Origin: SAR202 cluster bacterium AC-647-N09_OGT_505m
Lineage (GTDB): Bacteria > Chloroflexota > Dehalococcoidia > UBA2985
DNA: 12,261 nt
Assembly: GCA_009391225.1 (NCBI GenBank)
Contig: VEXC01000024.1
Coordinates: 1-12,261, forward strand
Direction: 5' to 3'
The notes below the pieces were generated by a model. The model searched no databases. It had not been told where the DNA came from and worked only from the letters and a program-made list of their open reading frames with translations. This document shows positions 1 to 6,103 of the stretch, one piece after another. The position numbers and the translations under genes are program-made. How positions within the stretch are numbered: the first letter of the stretch is position 1; every line of letters begins with the position of its first letter.

Positions 1-1
1 A

Positions 2-664
2 TTGCTTCTATGGGGTGAGGAGTTCACACCCGGGATAGTGGGCCTGCTGGCCAGCAGGTTGGTGGATGAGCACTATAGACCGACGGTGGTGGTATCCCTG
101 GACGGCGACGTAGGACGGGGAAGCGCACGAAGCATTTCGGAGTTCAACTTGGCCTTTGCCCTACAGGAGTGCCACGACCTGTTCACCAAGTTTGGGGGAC
201 ACCCCAGAGCAGCGGGGTTCACCATACCCAGGGAGAACCTGCCAGCCCTTCGTGAGCGGCTCCCAGCCATAGCGCGACGACAGTTGGCTCACCTATCCCT
301 ACAACCCACCATCAACATAGATGCCCACGTCCGCCTGGCCACACTCACCGGAGAGAACTTCCAATTCTTTCGGGACTTGGCCCCCTATGGAGAAGGGAAT
401 CCCATACCAGTCTTTATTACCAAGGGTGTGAAGGTAGTGGATGCCATTCGATTGGGAGCCCAGGGCCAGCATCTGAAACTCCGGCTGAAGCACGAGGGAG
501 CGCTGTGGAACGCTATGGCCTTCGGCCAGGGAGATGCATGGCACAAAGAATCGGAACTGTTGGACATAGTATACAGAGTGGGAATGGATCAGTGGAGTAG
601 GTCAGGTACTCTGCGTATGATTATCGAGGACTTCAGGCCGGCGGCAGGCCAGTTCACGGCATAA
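2..664 (+). CDS. recJ: Single-stranded-DNA exonuclease RecJ, C-terminal part (5' end outside window)
   Basis: RecJ degrades single-stranded DNA 5'->3' in recombination and mismatch/base-excision repair in the cytoplasm. What is visible is the last ~220 residues of a protein usually near 570 residues long. They contain the DHHA1-domain signatures of the family: GEEFTPGIVGLLASRL (residues 5-20), GRGSARSI (38-45) and FGGHPRAAGFTI (64-75), followed by the C-terminal OB-like segment that holds DNA. The N-terminal DHH phosphoesterase domain with the metal-binding aspartates lies left of the window. The first in-frame codon (TTG at 2) is internal, not a start. The gene converges on lgt with only 37 bp between stop codons and no strong terminator between them. 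The reading frame is intact and the match to RecJ is confident. Confidence 0.93.
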   Translation: MLLWGEEFTPGIVGLLASRLVDEHYRPTVVVSLDGDVGRGSARSISEFNLAFALQECHDLFTKFGGHPRAAGFTIPRENLPALRERLPAIARRQLAHLSLQPTINIDAHVRLATLTGENFQFFRDLAPYGEGNPIPVFITKGVKVVDAIRLGAQGQHLKLRLKHEGALWNAMAFGQGDAWHKESELLDIVYRVGMDQWSRSGTLRMIIEDFRPAAGQFTA

Positions 665-701
665 TTGCAGATTGCTAGCGCCCTTTACCCGTTCTGGGTT
701 A

Positions 702-1511
702 CTAGATCCCCACTGGGGGACCGCTTTCCTCACCCTTGGACACTAGGCGCCCGCGATAGGCCAGCAGTGGAACCGTCACCGCTATGATCACGATGGCAAT
801 CAGGTGCGCCTCCTGAAGTCCAGCAAACCAAATCTTGTCCTCACGCAGGAAGGTGATGAGGAACCGTCCAAAGGAGTAGGCGCCAAGGTACAACGCAAAA
901 ATCATACCATCGGGCTTGATGCGCCCCCAGAGCCACCATATCACTCCTAACACAATCATGTTCCATATCATCTCGTACGCTATCACTGGATGAGAGGCAG
1001 CCAACAGGTGCTCCCTAGCTGAGAGACTGTCGGGATGAGTGTACACAAAGCCCCAAGGAAGGTCAGTGACCTTGCTCAGGTGCTCCCCATTGATTATGTC
1101 CCCAATCCTACCAATGGTCTGAGCTATCAGCAAAGCCGGCGCTGTGACGTCCGCCAGTCTGCCGATAGGATAGCCCTGGAACCTAGCGTATATGGCCCCC
1201 CCAAGGAAGCCACCCAGGATTCCCCCATACAGTGCGATACCTCCCCTCCATATGGCTACAATCTCTCCTGGGGATTCGCTGTAGAAGTCCCACCTGTCTA
1301 TCACATGAGTGACCCTGGCTCCAAACATACCTGCCACAATGGCCCATATAGCAGTGGAGTAAATCACATCGCTTACAATTCCCTCTCGCTGAGCCCAGCG
1401 AGCAACCAGTAACACAGCAACCGCTACGGCGACAAAGGCAAAGAACCCGTGCCAAGTGAGGACAAATCCCCCGGTACTAAGTATGTAGGGGCTGATTCCG
1501 ATGTGAATCAT
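702..1511 (-). CDS. lgt: Prolipoprotein diacylglyceryl transferase
   Basis: Lgt transfers diacylglycerol from phosphatidylglycerol to the lipobox cysteine of prelipoproteins in the inner membrane, the first step of lipoprotein maturation. The product is 269 residues, normal for the family, with about seven hydrophobic segments. The opening IGISPYIL is typical. The signature GRIGDIINGEHLSKVTDLPWG is at residues 134-154, with family-conserved R135, N141 and E143, and a second conserved arginine is at R216 (SFGRFLITFLRED). The frame stays open upstream to 1724, but ATG 1511 was chosen because it matches the family N-terminus and lies about 31 nt after the predicted transcription start. ATG 1529 (MERQCSMIHIG) is a possible alternative. 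Neither has a strong ribosome-binding site. Confidence 0.93.
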   Translation of the reverse strand: MIHIGISPYILSTGGFVLTWHGFFAFVAVAVAVLLVARWAQREGIVSDVIYSTAIWAIVAGMFGARVTHVIDRWDFYSESPGEIVAIWRGGIALYGGILGGFLGGAIYARFQGYPIGRLADVTAPALLIAQTIGRIGDIINGEHLSKVTDLPWGFVYTHPDSLSAREHLLAASHPVIAYEMIWNMIVLGVIWWLWGRIKPDGMIFALYLGAYSFGRFLITFLREDKIWFAGLQEAHLIAIVIIAVTVPLLAYRGRLVSKGEESGPPVGI

Positions 1512-1548
1512 GCTACACTGCCGCTCCATCTTTCGCTGACTAGGCCAG

Positions 1549-1577
1549 ATTCTACCGTTGGCCATAACCACTGTCAA
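1549..1577 (-). promoter_or_regulatory. Sigma70-type promoter of lgt
   Basis: Read on the minus strand, a perfect -35 TTGACA (1577-1572) is followed by a 17-bp spacer and -10 TAGAAT (1554-1549, 5 of 6). Transcription would begin near 1542, about 30 nt before the lgt ATG at 1511. This makes any lgt start upstream of about 1540 impossible from this promoter. It is seen directly in sequence; activity is inferred. Confidence 0.7.
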
Positions 1578-2103
1578 TGGGGGGAATTGAGTGATAATAG
1601 GGATTGGCAATAGAAGTAGGAGAATGGGATACAAGAGCGGCATGGGCAAGTGCAGGAGGAGAGAGGAGAAAGGGATATTGGCCGCGTCCACCGATATGAC
1701 TGGCCACCACAGTGAAACGTCCATCAGGCTTCTGAATAGAAGACCCGAGCAAGTGTCAGGGCAGCGGTCCGGATTAGCTCTGAGCTACGGACGCGAGGTA
1801 ACAGGCGCCCTCAGAGTGGTGCTGGACGCCACTAACCGTCTGTTCACCAAACGGCTCCAGACCTTCATACCTGAGTTGGTAGATATCCCACTGGGGCATG
1901 GGAGAACTCAGGGTAACACACGATAAGCATAAGCAGCTTCTGACAAGCACTCTGCTAAGCGAGAAGAGTTGAGAGGCCCAGGCATAGCTCTACGACACCC
2001 TCAACCCTGTCCATTTCCTAGCCCAAATCAACCAGACCCAGAAACGCCCTCCGGAACTTGCCTGAACACCCACATCACGATCAGACTTCTATAGTCCTTT
2101 CAT

Positions 2104-2148
2104 ATGAGGCAGCATATCCCCTTCGGTAACATTTCCTATTGACGCAAC
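2104..2148 (+). repeat. 45-bp imperfect inverted repeat, copy A
   Basis: This copy matches the reverse complement of 4894-4938 at 39 of 45 positions without gaps. The match includes uninterrupted blocks CCCTTCGGT and CTATTGACGCAAC and the opening ATGAGGCA. Similarity stops abruptly at both ends. The copy lies in noncoding DNA downstream of the CoA-transferase operon and points towards it. No promoter hexamers follow it, in contrast to copy B. Confidence 0.75.
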
Positions 2149-2235
2149 TTGGCACAACACGCAATCATGACTCATTCGGAGTGAGGCGAATGCTAGTGTC
2201 TAAGCGGCACCCCAAATAGGCGGAACATAGCAACA

Positions 2236-2264
2236 GTCGTAGAGAAAGCCCCTATCTCTACGAC
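2236..2264 (-). terminator. Probable terminator of the CoA-transferase operon
   Basis: A perfect 10-bp stem (GTCGTAGAGA at 2236-2245, complement at 2255-2264) encloses a 9-nt loop, 60 bp past the stop codon of the second CoA-transferase. The downstream flank on the minus strand (TGTTGCTATGTT) is only mildly T-rich, so intrinsic termination is likely but not certain. Confidence 0.45.
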
Positions 2265-2324
2265 GCACTGGGAGGGAGAGATCTCAGGATATCAGCCTGT
2301 TGATAAACTGGAAGGGCCATAGCC

Positions 2325-3503
2325 TCAGCTCAGCACTCCATCCTGAGCCAAGCGATCAATCTCCATCTCCGATATGCCCAAGAGATCGCCCAAAACGTAG
2401 TTGTTGTCCTCACCCAAATCCGGCACCAGTTTGTAGAATGGCTGCGGAACGTCGCTTGAACGCCAGGGATGAGCCACATGCACGTAGGGCTTGCCTTCCT
2501 TCTCACCCAGGGGTATATAGAACCCTCGCTCGTTCAGGTGTGGATCGTTGAACATCCCTTCTGCGTCCAGAGTGGGGCCCGCTGGCACACCCGCTTCCTG
2601 GAGGATGTGCATAGCCTCGTAGTCGGTGTGGTTCAGGGTCCATTGCGTGATGAGCTTGTCAAGATCCCCTTGATTACGCCACCTGTTCACGGGGTCAGCG
2701 AAACGCTCATCCTCCGCCCACTCCGGATGGCCCGTGACCTGGCAAAGGATGCTCCACTCCTCTTCGTTGGTAGCTGCAATGGACACCCACTTATCGAATC
2801 CCTGACACCTATATGTGCCGTGTGGTGCCAGGAATGAGTCGCGGTTCTCCTGTGGGCCTTCGTCCCGTCCGTTCACGGAGTAGTCGAGAATCATCTCCGG
2901 GATAGCGGCTACCAGGTTATCGGCCATGGAAACTTGGATGTACTGGCCCTCCCCAGTCTCCTGGCGATGGTGAAGGGCCGTTAGCACCGCGAAGACAACT
3001 AGCATTCCTGCAAGATGGTCCGCCCAAATAGCCCCAACCAGCCCCGGTCTGCCGTCCTTATAGCCGGTAAAGTGGGACAGTCCTGAGAAGTTCTGTACCT
3101 CAGCCCAGAAGCCTATGGCATTCTTCAAAGGCCCGGTGCGTCCCAGGAGCTGGCTGGATAGCATGATTATGTCAGGTTTCACTTTCTTCAGATCCTCATA
3201 GCCCAGCCCCAGCCGCTCCATGACCCCGGTTGCGAAGTTCTCTATGGCCATGTCGCTGATCTTCACCAGACCCCTCGCTAACTCCATACCCCTAGGATCC
3301 TTCAGGTTCAGCCTCAAGCTCTTCTTGCTGCTGTTGAGATTGGCAAATCCCGCCGCCTGACGAGCATCACCTTGGCTTCGGCTCTCCGTCTCTATCTTTA
3401 TGACCTCGGCCCCCATCTGCGCCAGCAACAAAGTGGCATAGGGTCCCTGGGCCACCTGCGTGAAATCGGCCACCCTTATTCCCTCCAGCGGCAGCGTGCT
3501 CAT
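2325..3503 (-). CDS. Class III CoA-transferase, CaiB/BaiF family (second gene of pair)
   Basis: Family III CoA-transferases move CoA between carboxylic acids through an aspartyl-CoA intermediate, without a free enzyme-bound thioester pool. The product is 392 residues, close to the family norm. It has the N-terminal LPLEGIRVADFTQVAQGPYAT and GAEVIKIE (CoA-binding Rossmann part, 4-38), GRTGP (121-125), and GAIWADHLAGM, where D162 is the expected nucleophile aspartate. ATG 3503 was chosen because GAGGAGAG lies 3 nt upstream; the frame extends five codons further without such support. It follows its paralogue after 39 bp and is probably co-transcribed. The acyl substrate cannot be told from sequence: formyl/oxalyl-, carnitine-, succinyl- and mesaconyl-type enzymes share this fold. 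The two products could work on linked substrates or form a heteromer. Confidence 0.9.
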   Translation of the reverse strand: MSTLPLEGIRVADFTQVAQGPYATLLLAQMGAEVIKIETESRSQGDARQAAGFANLNSSKKSLRLNLKDPRGMELARGLVKISDMAIENFATGVMERLGLGYEDLKKVKPDIIMLSSQLLGRTGPLKNAIGFWAEVQNFSGLSHFTGYKDGRPGLVGAIWADHLAGMLVVFAVLTALHHRQETGEGQYIQVSMADNLVAAIPEMILDYSVNGRDEGPQENRDSFLAPHGTYRCQGFDKWVSIAATNEEEWSILCQVTGHPEWAEDERFADPVNRWRNQGDLDKLITQWTLNHTDYEAMHILQEAGVPAGPTLDAEGMFNDPHLNERGFYIPLGEKEGKPYVHVAHPWRSSDVPQPFYKLVPDLGEDNNYVLGDLLGISEMEIDRLAQDGVLS

Positions 3504-3542
3504 TATCTCTCCTCTCAATTCCCGATTAGTGCCCTGTATCTC

Positions 3543-4766
3543 TCAAATCACACTGCGTTGTCGCATCTTTACCAGGTCCTCTCTGGAATACCCCAGCCTG
3601 TCGCAGATTATCTCATTGTTGTGCTGACCAAGTGTCGGAGCGGGGCTGGCTATTCTCCAGGGAGTTCCTGAGAAGTCATACGGCGGGCCAGGAGCCTGGA
3701 ATTTCCCTATTTGGGGATGATCCATCTCAACGAGCATACCACGCTCTATGACGTGAGGATGGGTGAACAAATCCTCCATGCTGTTCACTGGAAGGAATGG
3801 CAGATGGTTCTCCACCTGGAGTATCTGGTAGAGTTCTTCCCTAGTGTAGTTCTTGGACCACTCTTCAACAAAGAGGAGTACGGTCTCCATATTATCAATC
3901 CTGGACTGGCGTTCATTGAATTTCTCCGAGTCCATCCATTCTGGACGACCCATGAGGTTCTTGAAGGACTCCCAGAAGTTGTCGAATATGAGCTGCAATG
4001 AAAAGTATCCGTCCTTGGCCAGCAAAGGCTTCCTTGTACCCACCGAGCGACCTATTCCCGCAACCCTGTTGGGAATCTCCCCACGGCTCACGTAGGAGAC
4101 GATGGCCCCACCCATAGCTCTTATCAGGGTCTCCTGTTCCGAGACATCCACGTGCTGACCACGGCCAGTGAGCTTCCTACCCATCAGGGCGCACATGCTG
4201 GCCGAAGCCCCAGTTATCCCAGCCATTATGTCCCCCTGATGGCCCGGCCCCTTTAGGGGAGGGTGATCGTCTGGTTCCTCTACTTCTCCGGGGGTACCAT
4301 AGGCCACACCTCCGATTTGAAAAGAGATCAGGTCAGTCGCCTTGTAGTCCCGGTATGGGCCTGTCTGCCCAAATGGAGTGATGGACGTGACTATGAGATT
4401 GGGATTGATTCCAGAGAGGGTCTCATAGTCCAGCCCCAATTCATCCATCAGTTTCGGTTGATTGCCCTCCACCAATATGTCTGCTTCACGCAGCAGTTCT
4501 TTGAAAATCTTTTTGCCTAGGACACTCTTGACGTCCAGAGTGATTCCGAGCTTGTTGGTATTCATGTAGGCAAAAAGAAGACTCCGCTCCGGATTGGGAT
4601 CATCCCCTGGGAATGGACCGTGGCTTCGTGATGGACCACCGTTGCCAGGCACCTCTATTTTGATGACCTCAGCCCCCATGTCCGCCATGAGCTTGGTGCA
4701 GTAGGGCACAGATATGACTCCCCCGAGTTCCACCACCTTGATACTTGAAAGTGCAGTTTCTGCCAT
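3543..4766 (-). CDS. Class III CoA-transferase, CaiB/BaiF family (first gene of pair)
   Basis: This is a 407-residue cytoplasmic CoA-transferase of the CaiB/BaiF fold. Landmarks are LSSIKVVELGGVISVPYCTKLMADMGAEVIKIEVPGNG in pieces over residues 6-44, the FGQTGPYRDY stretch (132-141), and GPGHQGDIMAG with D179 as the expected catalytic aspartate that accepts the acyl and then CoA group. The C-terminal part carries the family's inserted small domain. ATG 4766 is preferred over TTG 4772 because GGGAG sits 7 nt upstream. The gene leads the operon, about 85 nt after the predicted start of transcription from the promoter at 4857-4885. The two transferases are clear but well-diverged paralogues, so the duplication is old or the genes arrived separately. 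The substrate is unknown. Confidence 0.9.
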   Translation of the reverse strand: MAETALSSIKVVELGGVISVPYCTKLMADMGAEVIKIEVPGNGGPSRSHGPFPGDDPNPERSLLFAYMNTNKLGITLDVKSVLGKKIFKELLREADILVEGNQPKLMDELGLDYETLSGINPNLIVTSITPFGQTGPYRDYKATDLISFQIGGVAYGTPGEVEEPDDHPPLKGPGHQGDIMAGITGASASMCALMGRKLTGRGQHVDVSEQETLIRAMGGAIVSYVSRGEIPNRVAGIGRSVGTRKPLLAKDGYFSLQLIFDNFWESFKNLMGRPEWMDSEKFNERQSRIDNMETVLLFVEEWSKNYTREELYQILQVENHLPFLPVNSMEDLFTHPHVIERGMLVEMDHPQIGKFQAPGPPYDFSGTPWRIASPAPTLGQHNNEIICDRLGYSREDLVKMRQRSVI

Positions 4767-4856
4767 TTTCAACTCCCTTCATAGATGCCTAAAGTGGGAC
4801 TTATCCCAAGTAAGTGGGGCAAGTAGCCCTGGTGAACTCAAAGTACAGACGAGGGC

Positions 4857-4885
4857 ATTCTAACAACATCACCTAGGTCGGTCAA
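4857..4885 (-). promoter_or_regulatory. Sigma70-type promoter of the CoA-transferase operon
   Basis: On the minus strand TTGACC (4885-4880, 5 of 6), a 17-bp spacer and TAGAAT (4862-4857, 5 of 6) place the transcription start near 4850. The resulting leader is about 85 nt. The same -10 and spacing occur at lgt, which supports the call. Repeat copy B ends 8 bp upstream of the -35, where an activator would bind. Confidence 0.68.
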
Positions 4886-4893
4886 AGCACCGC

Positions 4894-4938
4894 GTTGCGT
4901 CAATAGCAAGTGTCACCGAAGGGTATATATTGCCTCAT
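4894..4938 (-). repeat. 45-bp imperfect inverted repeat, copy B
   Basis: The minus-strand sequence here matches 2104-2148 at 39 of 45 positions, in opposite orientation, about 2.75 kb away. Lying directly upstream of a promoter -35 element, it could be a protein-binding site. Being one of two inverted copies around an operon, it could equally be the edge of a transferred cassette or a dispersed intergenic repeat. Confidence 0.75.
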
Positions 4939-5050
4939 TATATCTCACACATACCTCACAACGGCCTTATGAGTCTTAATAGCATCCTCGCAGCTGAACG
5001 CCCCCCACCTTAGAGAACCGCTCCTGGGCAGCGACATCACCATGACGGGT

Positions 5051-5074
5051 TATAATGGAGGATATAATGGAGGA
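5051..5074 (+). repeat. Tandem 12-bp duplication of a -10/Shine-Dalgarno block
   Basis: TATAATGGAGGA occurs twice head to tail with no mismatch, ending 11 nt before the acetyltransferase ATG. Each unit joins a consensus -10 hexamer to a strong ribosome-binding sequence. The first TATAAT could start a transcript near 5063 with the second GGAGGA in its leader. No good -35 is seen 15-19 bp upstream, so promoter function is tentative. A further GGAG at 5077-5080 is best spaced for translation. Confidence 0.6.
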
Positions 5075-5085
5075 GTGGAGTTTTA

Positions 5086-5544
5086 ATGGTAGACATTATA
5101 GAAATCAGAGACCCAACTAATGGTTCCTGGATAGAGATGAGAAAACAACTCTGGCCTCGCCGGGATTTTCTTGAGCATCAAACGGAGATAAAGAGCCTAG
5201 TCGCAGAACCAGCACGATTCACGGCTTTTCTCGCATTATCTCCTGAAGGAAAGCCGATTGGTTTTGCAGAGACCACCTTGCGTAGAGATTACGTGAATGG
5301 ATGTGAATCTTCGCCAGCCGCCTTCCTTGAAGGTATTTTTGTAATTCCCGAATTTCGGAGAGTTGGAGTCGCAAAGCGGCTGCTAGAGGCTGTCGAACGT
5401 TGGGGTCAGTCAAAAGGATGCATAGAGCTTGCCTCTGATGCCGAAATTGACAATATAGTGAGTCATGAGATGCACTACAGCCTTGGTTTCAAGGAAACGG
5501 AGCGAGTCATCTATTTCAAGAAAACTTTGGGGAATCTAGAGTAG
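5086..5544 (+). CDS. GNAT N-acetyltransferase of the aminoglycoside AAC(6')-I type
   Basis: The 152-residue protein is a full-length GNAT enzyme that would transfer acetyl from acetyl-CoA to an amine. The segment DYVNGCESSPAAFLEGIF (68-85) is the hallmark of the AAC(6')-I aminoglycoside 6'-N-acetyltransferases. It is followed by the acetyl-CoA pyrophosphate loop RRVGVAKRL (91-99), ELASDAEIDN (114-123) and GFKETERVIYFKKTL (134-148), all laid out as in that family. LWPRR (22-26) also fits. The start ATG has GGAG 5 nt upstream. The gene is monocistronic and sits between the CoA-transferase operon and tRNA-Ser, outside the element's expected left edge. Its codons look more AT-rich than those of recJ or lgt, which may mean transfer. 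Resistance activity is inferred; the natural substrate may be another amine. Confidence 0.85.
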   Translation: MVDIIEIRDPTNGSWIEMRKQLWPRRDFLEHQTEIKSLVAEPARFTAFLALSPEGKPIGFAETTLRRDYVNGCESSPAAFLEGIFVIPEFRRVGVAKRLLEAVERWGQSKGCIELASDAEIDNIVSHEMHYSLGFKETERVIYFKKTLGNLE

Positions 5545-5575
5545 TGATATGAACTTTAGATTCATATCACTACTC
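5539..5575 (+). terminator. Perfect 15-bp hairpin overlapping the acetyltransferase stop codon
   Basis: GAGTAGTGATATGAA (5539-5553) and its exact complement (5561-5575) enclose a 7-nt loop. The TAG stop at 5542-5544 lies inside the left arm. No run of T follows, so it may work as a factor-dependent or 3'-end-stabilising structure rather than a classic intrinsic terminator. It separates this gene from the tRNA. Confidence 0.6.
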
Positions 5576-5786
5576 CTGCTACTACCAGCACTGAGGTTGC
5601 TGCCGAAGCGTAAGCATCTCACTAGATACCTATAGCCACGTCCTGCCAGGCCTTCAGGAAGAGGTTGCACAACGCCCGTCAAAGCTGCTATCAGGACCTA
5701 GAAATCACTAATGTTGGTCAATAAAGGGCAAGGGAAACCAGTTGGGCTGGTCAAATTGACTCATTTCAGATACGATTCTAGGGCAT

Positions 5787-5874
5787 GGAGGGGTGGCCGA
5801 GAGGACGATGGCGACGGTCTTGAAAACCGTTAACTCGCAAGGGTTCGTGGGTTCGAATCCCACCCCCTCCGCCA
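5787..5874 (+). tRNA. tRNA-Ser(UGA)
   Basis: A complete class II tRNA. The acceptor stem GGAGGGG (5787-5793) pairs perfectly with CCCCTCC (5864-5870), followed by discriminator G and encoded CCA (5872-5874). The anticodon stem ACGGT/ACCGT (5814-5818/5826-5830) holds loop CTTGAAA with anticodon TGA at 5821-5823, which reads UCA and related serine codons. A long variable arm (AACTC...GGGTT, 5832-5845) and T arm GTGGG-TTCGAAT-CCCAC (5847-5863) are present. A weak promoter TGGTCA-N17-TACGAT (5748-5776) precedes it. Integrase-bearing DNA begins right after it, so the 3' end is the likely attachment site. Confidence 0.97.
5847..5874 (+). other. Putative element attachment site in the tRNA-Ser T arm/3' end
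   Basis: Tyrosine integrases of this type commonly recombine at the T arm and 3' end of a tRNA, leaving the gene intact. The tRNA here is complete and the element's genes start about 230 bp further on. I did not find the matching second copy in the window, so the call rests on context alone. Confidence 0.35.
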
Positions 5875-5891
5875 AATTGCAGATACGAATA

Positions 5892-5907
5892 TGGCCCAAC
5901 CGGGCCA
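5892..5907 (-). terminator. GC-rich hairpin between the primase operon and tRNA-Ser
   Basis: A 6-bp stem (TGGCCC/GGGCCA) with the tetraloop AACC lies 18 bp past the tRNA CCA and about 200 bp beyond the end of the leftward primase gene. It could stop transcripts from either side. No clear T run follows on either strand. Confidence 0.3.
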
Positions 5908-5941
5908 GATGAAGGGCCAACTCACCACACGAATCATCAGT

Positions 5942-5965
5942 TCTGACCACCAGTCTGACCACCAC
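5942..5965. repeat. Tandem 12-bp repeat near the tRNA end of the element
   Basis: TCTGACCACCAG is followed at once by TCTGACCACCAC (11 of 12 identical). GGTTGGTCT occurs twice nearby (5974-5982 and 6039-6047). The cluster lies 70-170 bp inside the element from the presumed attachment site, where arm-type integrase sites or iterons are found. The binding partner is inferred only. Confidence 0.5.
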
Positions 5966-6103
5966 TTGTCTCGGGTTGGTCTTGTTTTACTCCTTCCACA
6001 GATCTTCAGTCCCATCATCACCTTCAAAGAATATGAATGGTTGGTCTGTGGGATGTTACATTCTCGCCAATACCTAAACCTCTTCACCCTCACTATCGGT
6101 GAC

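Larger units (their letters stand above)
1578..2324. other. Long intergenic stretch without a convincing gene
   Basis: About 750 bp lie between the lgt promoter and the end of the CoA-transferase operon. Open frames here (for example 1591-1926 on the plus strand) show no recognisable domain and have no ribosome-binding site. The stretch holds one copy of the 45-bp repeat (2104-2148) and a 10-bp perfect hairpin (2236-2264). I see no tRNA, rRNA or riboswitch signature. A decayed gene or an unrecognised small RNA cannot be excluded. Confidence 0.5.
4767..5085. promoter_or_regulatory. Divergent intergenic control region between CoA-transferases and acetyltransferase
   Basis: This 319-bp stretch separates two divergent genes and contains no gene. 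It holds the CoA-transferase promoter (4857-4885, leftward), the 45-bp repeat copy B directly behind that promoter, a small hairpin (TGGGA/TCCCA, 4795-4808) in the operon leader, and the duplicated TATAATGGAGGA block (5051-5074) in front of the acetyltransferase. About 100 bp near 4940-5045 show nothing recognisable. Confidence 0.6.

Noticed and set aside
1512..1724. N-terminal extension of Lgt with an extra hydrophobic segment
   Set aside because: It precedes the lgt promoter (1549-1577) and is absent from the usual Lgt N-terminus, so it is probably untranslated.
1591..1926. Plus-strand frame of 111 codons in the noncoding stretch
   Set aside because: No Shine-Dalgarno sequence, no recognisable family, and its first part lies opposite the region just upstream of lgt.
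5767..5888. CAGATACGA occurs on both sides of tRNA-Ser (5767-5775 and 5880-5888) and might be a target-site duplication
   Set aside because: Only 9 bp match, and tyrosine integrases do not make such duplications around a whole tRNA; most likely chance.
5708..5965. Minus-strand open frame encoding a peptide with GFEPTNPCELTVFKTVA
   Set aside because: This is the well-known false translation of the strand opposite a tRNA-Ser gene; the tRNA at 5787-5874 explains it fully.
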